A stretch of DNA of 9,381 nucleotides from an uncultured Clostridia bacterium (GCA_947625455.1 CANQOJ010000084.1:1-9381); one strand, 5' to 3'; positions 1 through 7,165 are shown, counted from the stretch's first letter. Notes: generated by a model from the sequence alone, not told the origin. Translations and numbers: made by a program.

Positions 1-57
1 CACAAAGCCTAGCCGTAGCACCGTTTCCTAGCATCTGAGGCTTTCTCAACAGCCTGA
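1..57. repeat. Partial short foldback element, terminator-like
   Basis: The window opens inside an inverted repeat: AAAGCCT at 4-10 pairs with AGGCTTT at 38-44, and the right arm continues as a CTCAACAGCC-type end. The same right half (CTGAGGCTTTCTC, then CAG) recurs at 6139-6157, so this is one of two copies of a short dispersed foldback. The left arm is outside the window. It probably lies just after a gene that ends left of the window and may terminate it, but no clean T-tract follows the stem. Confidence 0.5.
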
Positions 58-70
58 GGTTGGACTTTTT

Positions 71-263
71 ATACAGTATACAATGTACAATGGACAGTAT
101 ACAGTTATGGTATCCGCTTCGCGGATATTATCAGATTGTTTTTGGAATAAAAGCACACAAGCAACCGAGCGGTTTACGATCCTATAATCCCAAAACAATC
201 TGATAATGCCCGCAAAAGCGGGCACCTTAACTGTTTACTGTACACTATCAACTGTATCCTGCC
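71..263. repeat. Heptad-armed palindromic element, copy 1 (complete)
   Basis: This is a nested inverted-repeat element of about 193 bp. The left arm, 71-105, is five degenerate 7-bp units (ATACAGT, ATACAAT and similar). The right arm, 230-257, holds four inverse units (ACTGTAC, ACTGTAT and similar). Inside the arms are hairpin A (TATCCGC 111-117 with GCGGATA 121-127) and hairpin B (GCCCGC 208-213 with GCGGGC 218-223). A perfect 16-bp stem joins 127-142 to 192-207. The centre, 143-191, is variable and its inner hairpin is degraded here, but GGTTTACG at 171-178 matches the other copies. Related copies lie at 1434-1580 and 7869-8064. No protein is encoded, so if it moves it depends on functions elsewhere. 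It ends about 16 bp before the dacF start, so dacF transcription must begin in it or read through it. A perfect TATAAT at 183-188 has no convincing -35 partner. Confidence 0.85.
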
Positions 264-278
264 AAAAGGGGTGTTTGA

Positions 279-1424
279 ATGAAGAAACTTATTTGCATTA
301 TCATAAGCGCGGTTGTTGCCGTTACGTTAGTAAATCCCAAAAGTTTTGCAAAAGCGGAGGAAAACGACGAGGGCGCAAAAGCGGAGATATTGTTGGAAGC
401 GGGGACAGGGCAGGTTATCTACTCGAAAAATCCCGACGCAAAACTGCCTATGGCGTCTATCACGAAAACAATGACGCTTTTGCTTGTCGCAGAGGCGATA
501 CAAAGAGGAGAAATGTCGCTTGATGAAAAAGTCAAGGCTTCTTCATACGCGTCAGAAGCCGAGGGTTCGGTTATATGGCTGAATGCGGGAGAGGAAATGT
601 CGGTTGCAGAGCTTATAGAAGCGGTTGTCGTAAGTTCGGCAAATGACGCGTGTATTGCCCTTGCGGAGCATATTGCAGGCAGTGAAGCGGCATTTGTGAA
701 GATGATGAACGCAAGGGCAAAAGAACTAGGTCTTAACAACACACGTTATACAAACTGCGTAGGTTTTGACGAAAGCGGGCATTACTCAACGGCAAGGGAT
801 ATTGCGCTGATAACTGCTGAACTTATGAAATGCGAAGTGCTGAGAAGCTACTGGCTGATATGGCTTGACTACCTGAGAGGGGGAGAAACTCAGCTTGTAA
901 ACACAAACAAGCTTGTACGGTACTATGACGGCATTATAGGCGGAAAAACGGGAACAACTGACGGCGCGGGATATTGCCTTTCAGCGTGTGCGGAGCGCAA
1001 GGATATGCGGTTTGTGGCGGTGGCGCTCGGCTGTAAAAGCGACGAGGAGCGGTTTGACAGATGCGAGGAGCTTTTGGACTATGGTTTTGACAACTTTCAG
1101 AAATTCACACCCGAACAGGATTTTTCAAAGCTTATTCCCATAAAGGTAGTAAGAGGCGCGCAAACGGAGATAGTTCCGATTATTGAACAGCAGGGCGTTG
1201 AATGTATAATCAAAAAGGGCAAAGCGAACAATGTCGAATATGAATACTCCTTTGTCGAGCAGGTAGAAGCGCCTGTTGAAAAGGGGCAGTTTCTGGGAGA
1301 ATATCTGGTGACGCTTGACGGAGTTTCAATTTTCCGCTCGGATATAGTTGCAAACCAGGACATTCCGAGAATGGATTTCTGGCGATGTCTGGGACTGGTG
1401 TTGAGCGAGATTTTATCCATGTAG
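279..1424 (+). CDS. dacF: D-alanyl-D-alanine carboxypeptidase, PBP5/DacF type (peptidase S11)
   Basis: The protein has 381 residues. Members of this family remove the terminal D-Ala from peptidoglycan stem pentapeptides outside the membrane. All three penicillin-binding active-site motifs are visible: SITK (S60-K63, with the acylated serine), SAN (120-122) and KTG (223-225). Residues 1 to about 24 look like a signal peptide (KK, hydrophobic core, then SFA). The region from about 270 to 350 fits the beta-rich PBP5 C-terminal domain. The last residues (MDFWRCLGLVLSEILSM) form a plausible amphipathic membrane anchor, and total length is normal. The start is set by AAAAGGGG at about 263-270. DacF in Bacillus and many Clostridia precedes spoIIAA-spoIIAB-sigF, but here the next gene is convergent and unrelated. 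The symbol is less certain than the family, because spore formers carry several PBP5 paralogues. Repeat elements flank it on both sides. Confidence 0.9.
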   Translation: MKKLICIIISAVVAVTLVNPKSFAKAEENDEGAKAEILLEAGTGQVIYSKNPDAKLPMASITKTMTLLLVAEAIQRGEMSLDEKVKASSYASEAEGSVIWLNAGEEMSVAELIEAVVVSSANDACIALAEHIAGSEAAFVKMMNARAKELGLNNTRYTNCVGFDESGHYSTARDIALITAELMKCEVLRSYWLIWLDYLRGGETQLVNTNKLVRYYDGIIGGKTGTTDGAGYCLSACAERKDMRFVAVALGCKSDEERFDRCEELLDYGFDNFQKFTPEQDFSKLIPIKVVRGAQTEIVPIIEQQGVECIIKKGKANNVEYEYSFVEQVEAPVEKGQFLGEYLVTLDGVSIFRSDIVANQDIPRMDFWRCLGLVLSEILSM

Positions 1425-1433
1425 AGAGGGGAA

Positions 1434-1580
1434 TGGCAGTATACAGTTGACATTGTATAGTATACAGTTATGGTATCCGCAAGCGGATAATATCCAGATT
1501 GTTTTTAAACCAAAGAGCGTAAGCCTGCACGACAGGTTTACGCTCTTAATCTGATTTTTGACTAACCTCAATTGTACACA
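1434..1580. repeat. Heptad-armed palindromic element, copy 2 (right side deleted)
   Basis: The left half matches copy 1: 7-bp units at 1434-1468 (two exact ATACAGT), TATGG, then hairpin A (TATCCGC 1474-1480, GCGGATA 1483-1489). The main stem is reduced to CAGATT 1495-1500 with AATCTG 1548-1553. The central hairpin is intact and long. Hairpin B and most right-arm units are missing; only an ATTGTAC unit at 1571-1577 remains. The element starts about 10 bp after the dacF stop, and its right remnant encodes the last residues of the convergent gene. Confidence 0.8.
1513..1558. terminator. Strong hairpin in the convergent gap, likely bidirectional terminator
   Basis: Positions 1513-1527 pair with 1533-1547 over 15 bp (one G-U) around the 5-nt loop CACGA. 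On the plus strand TTTTT follows at 1554-1558 after a short spacer. On the minus strand an imperfect T-rich stretch follows. It lies between the ends of dacF and the convergent 246-residue gene and is the central hairpin of the repeat element, so terminator function is inferred from shape and position. Confidence 0.6.
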
Positions 1581-2308
1581 GAGATTGAACTGTCGTCCAT
1601 TTTAGAAAGGTGCATAGCACATTCTAAGGCTTTGCCGTACAATTCATCGGGATTGCCGTCAATATGCAACAGAACACCCTGAAGTACGATACCAAACAGC
1701 ACCGGCCATTCGTCCGCGCTTTTGCAGACTTCCGCTGTCGTTTTCTGATATATCCCGAACCAGCTTTTCCTTACTAATTTGTAAACCTCATCGGGCGGGA
1801 ATTTTCCCCAAATCAGATATTTCTCGTTTCCCGCGTTGTCAACGCCTTGCCTTGCAAAAGCGTGTATATCGGGAACATCTCTTTCGGGAAACTTGTTTTT
1901 GTAATAACCGTTCAGAAAACTTAAGACCGAAAAATTATTTTCAAGAAGATATGAGTTTACCGCGTCTCCAAAATAAAACTTTCTTCCGTCCTTTGTTCCA
2001 AGTTCAACAAACTTTTCGCCTTTCTCCTTTACCGTCATATGACAGACATATCCCGTAACCCCCGCCGCAACAAGCAAACGCGGTTCAGCGTCTTTATGCA
2101 CAACTTCAAACATCTTTATAAACCGTTCTGCTTCTTTTGAAAGTCGATATACATCATCAAACGTAACAGGGGCGTTTGCGTCGGGATTGTTTTGCTTAGG
2201 GGTTTCCGCGCGGTTTTCCGTATCATGAAATGACGCAATGAATTTTTCTTCTTGTTCTGTAAAAGAACTGTCGGTTTTTGTTTTCTTGAAAGGATTTTTG
2301 AAAAGCAT
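1568..2308 (-). CDS. Unrecognised protein, 246 aa
   Basis: I do not recognise this protein. It has no signal peptide or membrane segment and should be cytoplasmic. Residues 1-47 are polar, charged and probably disordered. From about 48 a folded region starts, with a helical stretch (50-72), a segment that reads like strands ending in DGRKFYFGD (107-115), and a C-terminal helical part containing WPVLFGIVLQGVLLHI (201-216). It is the last gene of the minus-strand block. Its SD, AAGGAG, overlaps the stop codon of the upstream GH5 gene (TAAGGAG), with only 9 nt between the genes, so coupled translation is likely. The final residues VYN and the stop lie in the remnant arm of repeat copy 2, so the original C-terminus may have been different. 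Function is unknown; a link with the GH5 enzyme or with the SUFU gene further upstream is possible by proximity only. Confidence 0.75.
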   Translation of the reverse strand: MLFKNPFKKTKTDSSFTEQEEKFIASFHDTENRAETPKQNNPDANAPVTFDDVYRLSKEAERFIKMFEVVHKDAEPRLLVAAGVTGYVCHMTVKEKGEKFVELGTKDGRKFYFGDAVNSYLLENNFSVLSFLNGYYKNKFPERDVPDIHAFARQGVDNAGNEKYLIWGKFPPDEVYKLVRKSWFGIYQKTTAEVCKSADEWPVLFGIVLQGVLLHIDGNPDELYGKALECAMHLSKMDDSSISVYN

Positions 2309-2317
2309 AAAATCTCC

Positions 2318-3340
2318 TTATAAGTATTTTATCATCTCGTCAAGTATCCCGCTGTTTCCGTTGTCGATAAGTCCGAAGTCCATTTGCTTGTAATTCCAGA
2401 TTGCTCTGCCGATATTCAGTTCTTCAAACGCCTTGTGTATGTCTTTCAGCCAGCGCAGTCCGCTTTCCTTGTCGGCAAGGTCGATAAACCCGTATTCCCC
2501 GCAGTACAGCGCGATATCATGTTCATTACAATAATCAACAACAGGCTTGAAGCTGTTTACGAAAAAGGTGTAGTCAAGCTGTTTTCCGCCGAATTTTTCA
2601 AGTTCGGGAGTAAGATGTGCGTTTATCTTCTTAGTTTCCTCTGCATAAACAGGTGCGGTTTGAGGATAAGTTATCCTGAAATTTGACGGCATTTTGTCAA
2701 CCCAGTACGCGCCCTGATGGGTGAAAATAATGGGTTCATAGCAGTGGAAATTGAACACAACGTTTTTGTCTGTTGGTATATCAAGGTCAAAAATCGCTTC
2801 AATCGCGCAGTTGTGGTAACCGCCGAGCAAAATTTTGATGTCGGGGCATATTCCGCGGATTGCGGAAATTGCTTTCTTCGCGGTTTCATTCCAGATTTTG
2901 TTGAACTTAGGCTCGGTGACTTCATTCAGCAGTTCAAACGCCAGCATATCGGAGTATTTCCCAAACCTGCGCGAAATCTCTTTCCACAGCTCCACAAACC
3001 GCTCTCTTAGCTTTTCGTCCTCAAAAAATCCGACATAATCCGGGTTGTCGAATACAAATCCGCACGTTTTGTGCAAATCAAGCACCATGTGAAGTCCGTA
3101 CTTTCTGCACCACAAAACAGCGTTTTCGACATACTTAAACCCGCTGTCAACATACTCTCCGTCCTCGGTTTGAATGACATTGTAGTCCACGGGCACTCTC
3201 ACATGGTCAATTCCCCAGTGTGAAACGCGCTCAAAATCCGCTTCGGTTATGAAATTTTCGAGCCTGTCTTTTGAATAGTCGCACTGCGACAGCCAACCGC
3301 CGAAATTAACGCCCTTTTTAAAACCATCGAAATTCTTCAT
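2318..3340 (-). CDS. Intracellular glycoside hydrolase family 5 beta-glucanase, CelC-like
   Basis: This 340-residue (alpha/beta)8-barrel enzyme would cleave beta-1,4-type glucans or shorter glucosides by a retaining mechanism. Landmarks in order are GVNFGGWLSQ (10-19), HVRVPVDY (46-53), LDLHK with His90, FELLNE (135-140), NFHCY with His199 (197-201), YCGEYG (279-284) and WNYKQMDF (315-322). Glu140 is the expected acid/base and Glu282 the nucleophile. The whole chain resembles, from memory, Clostridium thermocellum CelC (endoglucanase C), which has nearly the same length and likewise no signal peptide. The absence of a signal peptide, dockerin or binding module points to a cytoplasmic enzyme acting on imported oligosaccharides. 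The start is supported by AAAGGGG about 10 nt upstream. It is preceded by a 124-bp gap containing a heptanucleotide repeat and followed at 9 nt by the unrecognised gene. Exact substrate cannot be set from sequence. Confidence 0.92.
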   Translation of the reverse strand: MKNFDGFKKGVNFGGWLSQCDYSKDRLENFITEADFERVSHWGIDHVRVPVDYNVIQTEDGEYVDSGFKYVENAVLWCRKYGLHMVLDLHKTCGFVFDNPDYVGFFEDEKLRERFVELWKEISRRFGKYSDMLAFELLNEVTEPKFNKIWNETAKKAISAIRGICPDIKILLGGYHNCAIEAIFDLDIPTDKNVVFNFHCYEPIIFTHQGAYWVDKMPSNFRITYPQTAPVYAEETKKINAHLTPELEKFGGKQLDYTFFVNSFKPVVDYCNEHDIALYCGEYGFIDLADKESGLRWLKDIHKAFEELNIGRAIWNYKQMDFGLIDNGNSGILDEMIKYL

Positions 3341-3464
3341 AAATTCTAACCCCTTTAGATGTAAGATGTAAGAGATAAGAGGTAAGAGTTTAATTTAAAA
3401 CTTGTTTGTTGTACAAAAGTCTTACCTCTTTAAAGTTTAAACTGCTTTAGAATGACAAAGTATG
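3341..3464. repeat. Heptanucleotide tandem repeat with inverted-repeat partner in gene gap
   Basis: Positions 3358-3385 are four 7-bp units (GATGTAA twice, then GAGATAA and GAGGTAA), with a partial fifth unit to 3388. The last part, 3377-3387, pairs perfectly over 11 bp with 3420-3430 (TCTTACCTCTT) around a 32-nt loop. A perfect palindrome AGTTTAAACT lies at 3434-3443. The sequence differs from the elements at 71, 1434 and 7869 but shares the 7-bp period and foldback layout. Reading toward the GH5 gene, TTGTCA (3458-3453) and TTTAAA (3434-3429), 18 bp apart, could be a weak promoter. Confidence 0.6.
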
Positions 3465-4058
3465 TTACTTTTGGTCGTCAATTTTCTCTAAAAAGTAACT
3501 TGCTTCCATATCCGCAGTTGCAAGCGCAAACGCAAGCGGGAACATTTCGAGTGCTTTTCCTATTGAGTTTTTGTCCTCAATGCCCGAAAACGCCATATGC
3601 CAGCGGATAGCCATTGCTTCTTCGCGCGAAAGTCGTATGTATCCGCTTATCATATAAACGCTTTTTTCGCCGTGACCGTAAGGAAGCTTGTCGTCAACGG
3701 AGTAAAACGGCACTTTTTCCCATTGTCCTGTTTTGTCGTTTTTGGAATTGCGGTAGGAGATAGTGTATGTATTGACCTTGCATATATCGTGCAGAAGCGC
3801 AACGACCGCTATGGTTTCCTCGCTTGCGTGAATGTCATAGACATCTTTTACCCTCGGTCTTTCGAGATAATCAACGAGGCATTTGTAAACATTCAGAGAA
3901 TGGCGAAGAAGCCCGCCCTCAAATGCGCTGTGGTATCTTGTGGACGCGGGCGCGGTGAAGAAATCGCTCTTGTTTTCGAGAAAATCAAGCAGTTTATCAG
4001 CGCCCTCGCGCGTTATCTTCTCCTTGAAAATCGAGATAAATTCCTCTTTGTCGGTCAT
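3465..4058 (-). CDS. HD-domain metal-dependent phosphohydrolase-like protein
   Basis: The protein has 197 residues and one HD domain. The likely metal ligands are all present: His53 in GGLLRHSL, the His90-Asp91 pair in LLHDICK, His129 in GHGEK, His154 in RWHM and Asp183 in ATADM. An extra His43 precedes the first motif. The arrangement resembles the HD part of YhaM-type 3'-5' exoribonucleases and related stand-alone HD proteins, but the N-terminal OB domain of YhaM is absent, so the substrate (nucleotide, RNA or other phosphoester) cannot be assigned. It is probably cytoplasmic. Its ATG comes 2 nt after the stop codon of the SUFU gene, and its SD (AAAGGGG) lies inside that gene's last codons, so the two are almost certainly translated together. 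It is followed by a 124-bp gap before the GH5 gene. Confidence 0.88.
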   Translation of the reverse strand: MTDKEEFISIFKEKITREGADKLLDFLENKSDFFTAPASTRYHSAFEGGLLRHSLNVYKCLVDYLERPRVKDVYDIHASEETIAVVALLHDICKVNTYTISYRNSKNDKTGQWEKVPFYSVDDKLPYGHGEKSVYMISGYIRLSREEAMAIRWHMAFSGIEDKNSIGKALEMFPLAFALATADMEASYFLEKIDDQK

Positions 4059-4060
4059 TT

Positions 4061-6070
4061 TTATACCCCTTTCACTAACATATATTCATCATCTTTAATC
4101 GGCAGCATAAGGTCGTTTCCGTCCTCTGATATGACAAGCACCGCAGGTCTTGTTCCGAAATAATCTTTTGCGCCTTGTGCGTTTTCCTTTATTTCGTCAG
4201 AACTCAATACCACCGTATCTGACTTGCTGAATTTCTCGGCAAAATCGGGAGAAACAAAAGTTATCAATGCGGGCAGCCAGAAAGGTTCAACACAGTCATA
4301 CAGTGCCTGACTTAATTCCTTGGCATAATTTTGACGTTCTTCATTTACTTCATATAGAATAACGGGCAGCGCTGTCTTTTCCTGATTTTCATATACGGTG
4401 ACAGCTAATCGGGAGCGCTTTGTTATCTCGCGCTGGTCTTTCGGGAAAATATTTTCGCGTCCGAAGATATTCTCGGCTGTCTTGATAAGCGGAAGTGTTT
4501 CATTATAAAAGTAATCAAGATATTCCGTATAGAAAATATTGTATGCCCTGTCTATATACGCCGAAAGCCTTTTGTAATATTCTTCGTCAAACGGCACGAA
4601 CAAATACGCTTCGTCCTGAAATTCCTCGCAGTTGTACTTTTCCGTTCCAAAATAATCTTCCGCGCACTTGTCAACGTCCGCGGGGAAAAAGCAATCGTCG
4701 CAATGGTTGTGATAATCGTAGTATCTGCGGGCGAACATAAATCCGAAATAGTTCAGAAATCTTGTGTTAAACTCGGTTTGCGTGCAGTGAACAAGAAATT
4801 TTCTGAGGTCGGTTTCTTTTCCGTTCTTCACGTTTTCCACAACGCCCGGATAAGTATTGAAAAAATACCTGTTATGCAAATCGTGTTCAATGCACCAGCG
4901 CAGAAATATCGCTATATGATTGCAGCCGTTTATTATGTCGAGCGGCAAGCCTTTTTCGGTGATTTTGTCGTAATGCTTATAGCCCGCGTCAATCATCCCG
5001 CGCTTTTCGTAACCATCGCAGACGTTAGGGCGGTTTACATCAAGGATATGCGAAACGCCGTTCATTTTTTCCAGAAGTTCATGAGCGTCGTTGTCGATTT
5101 TAAAGTCCATTTCTTCGCGGTAAAGAGGAATTACCTCGTAGAAATTTACCGTGTCGCCGTTTGGCAGTTTGCAGGTATCCGCGCCCGATTCCGTATCTTC
5201 GGGATAGATAAGCAGTGAACCGCAAAGCTTTGTGTTGTCGGCAAAAGCGTCCTTGTTGTCTACTGAGTGTCCCCAGCCCAGCCACGACTCGCAGTTTATC
5301 GGCAGGCGCGCCAGACTTTTCAGCAGTGAAATCGGCCAGAACCATTCGGGCGTGCTTTCGCCTATCTTCCAGCTTTTCGGCAGGCACATCAAAAGTTCCG
5401 CGCGTCCTTGTTCCTCCGCGTCGAGATCTTCGGGAATGTCCATAATATGCGCGCCCATTCCTACGGTTATAAGAGTGTAGTAATCTCTTGTTTCGGTGGG
5501 AGGGACGATATATATGTCGCAGTGAATGTCGTCCGATTTAAGTTCGTCATAAATTGTCGGAAAGTCGCCGAAATATTCTTCGATATGTTCTTCTATGGCG
5601 TCAAGTTCTTCGTCGTCATACATTTCGCAGTCGTCGCCGTATTCATCTTCATCTAAGTCGCTGTATTCGGCGTTTATGCGGTCGAGAAAGTTCCCTGCTT
5701 CATTCAGGACATTTTCGGGAGGATTTAAGTTCATGCATCTTGCAAACGCAATCTGTGACCTCTCCAAAACAGACAGGCGTTCTTTTTCGTTGTCGTCATA
5801 TTCCTCGCTGACGGCTATATAGTACAGCGCCATTCCCATGCGAAAATGCCAGTGATAATCCCCGTCAAGCCTTTCTCTTTGGCTTTCAAGCAGTATAAGC
5901 GCGTTTTTATAGTCCGCCTCTTCAATGTATGCGTCAATAATGACGGTGAGAGTTTCATCATTAAGCATTTTTTTCGGCAAAAAACGTGCAGTTGAAACGA
6001 TTTTCGCGTTTTCGCCTGCGTCCGACCATTCTTTAAGCTGTTTCAGCAACTCTTGATTATCTATCCGCAT
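4061..6070 (-). CDS. Multidomain protein: TPR-like N-terminus, SUFU domain, unknown C-terminal region
   Basis: The protein has 669 residues and no signal peptide. Residues 1 to about 130 look like TPR-type helical repeats (YKNALILLESQ, HWHFRMGMALYYIA). A very acidic linker follows (137-165). Residues from about 182 to 352 match the bacterial suppressor-of-fused (SUFU) domain: CDIYIVPPTETRDYYTLITVGM, LLMCLPKSW (226-234), WFWPISLLKSLARLP (243-257), WLGWGHS (263-269), KLCGSLLIYPED (281-292), NFYEVIPLYREEMDF (309-323) and NRPNVCD (346-352). Residues from about 380 to 669 are an unassigned region, including FGFMFARRYYD and FQDEAYLFVPFDEEYY. SUFU domains in bacteria have been proposed as immunity modules of polymorphic toxin systems, but no toxin is visible here and a housekeeping role is equally possible. 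An SD GGGAG sits 6 nt before the ATG. It is coupled to the HD gene downstream. Confidence 0.85.
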   Translation of the reverse strand: MRIDNQELLKQLKEWSDAGENAKIVSTARFLPKKMLNDETLTVIIDAYIEEADYKNALILLESQRERLDGDYHWHFRMGMALYYIAVSEEYDDNEKERLSVLERSQIAFARCMNLNPPENVLNEAGNFLDRINAEYSDLDEDEYGDDCEMYDDEELDAIEEHIEEYFGDFPTIYDELKSDDIHCDIYIVPPTETRDYYTLITVGMGAHIMDIPEDLDAEEQGRAELLMCLPKSWKIGESTPEWFWPISLLKSLARLPINCESWLGWGHSVDNKDAFADNTKLCGSLLIYPEDTESGADTCKLPNGDTVNFYEVIPLYREEMDFKIDNDAHELLEKMNGVSHILDVNRPNVCDGYEKRGMIDAGYKHYDKITEKGLPLDIINGCNHIAIFLRWCIEHDLHNRYFFNTYPGVVENVKNGKETDLRKFLVHCTQTEFNTRFLNYFGFMFARRYYDYHNHCDDCFFPADVDKCAEDYFGTEKYNCEEFQDEAYLFVPFDEEYYKRLSAYIDRAYNIFYTEYLDYFYNETLPLIKTAENIFGRENIFPKDQREITKRSRLAVTVYENQEKTALPVILYEVNEERQNYAKELSQALYDCVEPFWLPALITFVSPDFAEKFSKSDTVVLSSDEIKENAQGAKDYFGTRPAVLVISEDGNDLMLPIKDDEYMLVKGV

Positions 6071-6102
6071 TTTTTACTCCCGTAATCCAAACGTCCGTTT
6101 CA

Positions 6103-6157
6103 GACTGTTGAAAAAGCCACATCTGCGTTGTCGGCGTCTGAGGCTTTCTCGGCAGTC
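6103..6157. repeat. Short foldback element between genes, terminator-like on the minus strand
   Basis: GACTGTTGAAAAAGCC at 6103-6118 is the near-perfect inverse of 6142-6157, with two internal mismatches. Read on the minus strand, AAAGCC then GGCTTTTT gives a terminator-like hairpin 9 bp after the stop codon of the FMN-binding protein gene. The right half is shared with the element at the window start, so it is a dispersed repeat. It lies between that gene and the SUFU gene and may reduce read-through. Confidence 0.6.
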
Positions 6158-6165
6158 CGGTTTGA

Positions 6166-6663
6166 TTATCCGTCCTTTGTATGTTCTATAAAGCTGAATC
6201 CCGACGCGGTAAGTTTTAAAACCGCAAGGGAATTAAGCGTATTTTCGGAAATGTTGTGTTCATTTTCGGTTGTATATTTCTTCATTATAAGGTTAAGCCC
6301 TGTTATCTTTTCAATTCCCGTTACGCTTTCAATAACTCCCGCGCCCGTTATACAGCGGTATTCCGCTGTGAACTCCGCGGGATTTTCGCTGGGGATAAAC
6401 TTCACAATCTCCTCTATCTCAAAGCCCGCGCAGTTGTTCTTTTTAAGCAAATCGAACTTCTTTCCCTTTTCCTCGCACCGAAAATAAAGTTCAAGCGCGC
6501 CCTCTCCCAGTGAATACCCGAAAAACATAGGAATTATATACGGATAGCCGTTTTCGTCAATAAGCGCAATCCTGCAAACCCTTGCCTTTTCGAGTGCATT
6601 TTCAAGCGCGTCAATATCCTTTATCTCCCTGTCAACTCCGAAAGCGTCTTTATCAGCAGTCAT
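6166..6663 (-). CDS. Pyridoxamine 5'-phosphate oxidase-like FMN-binding split-barrel protein (NimA-like)
   Basis: The protein has 165 residues. RIALIDENGYPYIIPMFFGY (31-50), then ELYFRCEEKGKKFDLLKKN (58-76) and GFEIE (80-84), is the pattern of the small split-barrel family that includes NimA-type nitroimidazole-resistance proteins and other flavin- or heme-binding reductases. The histidine that often opens the 'HSA..G.K.D.L' motif is replaced by Arg62, so cofactor use may differ. EYRCITGAGVIE (101-112) is the expected central strand. True PdxH pyridoxine biosynthesis enzymes are longer and differ in motifs, so that role is unlikely. I place the start at the ATG at 6663 with GGAG 6 nt upstream; an in-frame TTG at 6675 would overlap that SD and is less likely. 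It follows the rpsT terminator with no obvious promoter of its own and precedes the SUFU gene, with a foldback element between. Confidence 0.85.
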   Translation of the reverse strand: MTADKDAFGVDREIKDIDALENALEKARVCRIALIDENGYPYIIPMFFGYSLGEGALELYFRCEEKGKKFDLLKKNNCAGFEIEEIVKFIPSENPAEFTAEYRCITGAGVIESVTGIEKITGLNLIMKKYTTENEHNISENTLNSLAVLKLTASGFSFIEHTKDG

Positions 6664-6695
6664 AATATTCTCCAAACCAAAAACCTTTCATTCTG

Positions 6696-6734
6696 AAAAA
6701 CAATCACCCGCAAGCTTTTGTCTGCCGCGGGTGA
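6696..6734 (-). terminator. Rho-independent terminator of rpsT
   Basis: On the minus strand TCACCCGC (6734-6727) pairs with GCGGGTGA (6711-6704), 8 bp with a 15-nt loop. TTGTTTTT follows, and the stem begins 8 nt after the rpsT stop codon. Confidence 0.85.
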
Positions 6735-6742
6735 ATAAATTA

Positions 6743-6982
6743 TTAAGCGTTAGCCTTTTTAGCAAGCTGCGACTTAAGACGAGCAGCCTTGTTCTTGTGA
6801 ATAAGACCTTTGCCCGCGGCCTTGTCAACAGAAATGCTTGCCGCCTTTATTGTATCAGCGTCTGCACCCTCGGCACGCGCCTTTTTAACTGCCGTGCGAA
6901 GCGCAGATTTAGCAGCTTTGTTCGCTTCTGTTCTTCCTCTTGAAGTAAGAACTCTCTTCTTTGCGGATTTAATATTCGGCAT
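6743..6982 (-). CDS. rpsT: 30S ribosomal protein S20
   Basis: This 79-residue, very basic and alanine-rich protein begins MPNIKSAKKRV and ends AARLKSQLAKKANA, the standard form of S20, which binds 16S rRNA early in small-subunit assembly. The start is the ATG at 6982. A GTG in frame at 6991 is ruled out because it lies inside the Shine-Dalgarno GGGAGGTG. The gene has its own strong promoter and terminator and is divergent from gpr, an arrangement related to the rpsT-gpr neighbourhood common in Bacillus and Clostridia. Confidence 0.97.
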   Translation of the reverse strand: MPNIKSAKKRVLTSRGRTEANKAAKSALRTAVKKARAEGADADTIKAASISVDKAAGKGLIHKNKAARLKSQLAKKANA

Positions 6983-7057
6983 TATTTTCACCTCCCGGCA
7001 TTATTTACGGAAATCAGCTGCTGCCGTTTCCGCTCTTTAAATCTCACAGTACTGTTT

Positions 7058-7086
7058 ATTATAACACACTTATTCAAAAATTGCAA
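7058..7086 (-). promoter_or_regulatory. Sigma-A promoter of rpsT
   Basis: On the minus strand TTGCAA (7086-7081) and a perfect TATAAT (7063-7058) are separated by 17 bp. This puts transcription start near 7051, giving a leader of about 70 nt before the rpsT ATG. Confidence 0.85.
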
Positions 7087-7165
7087 GCATTTTTTGAAAA
7101 TTTATGAAAAAAATAATTTAAATCACCGAAAATTTCACGGAAATTATTGAAAAAGGAGAAAATTT

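Noticed and set aside
206..523. Plus-strand reading frame of 105 codons overlapping the start of dacF
   Set aside because: It runs out of frame through repeat copy 1 and the dacF signal peptide, has no SD, and its composition is not protein-like.
4061..6070. Calling the SUFU protein the immunity partner of a polymorphic toxin
   Set aside because: No toxin, secretion or pre-toxin domain is encoded in the window, so the role stays open.
6664..6675. Upstream TTG start for the FMN-binding protein
   Set aside because: It would overlap the SD GGAG that is well spaced for the ATG at 6663.
6983..6991. Upstream GTG start for rpsT giving 82 residues
   Set aside because: The GTG is part of the Shine-Dalgarno GGGAGGTG; the ATG at 6982 gives the canonical S20 N-terminus.
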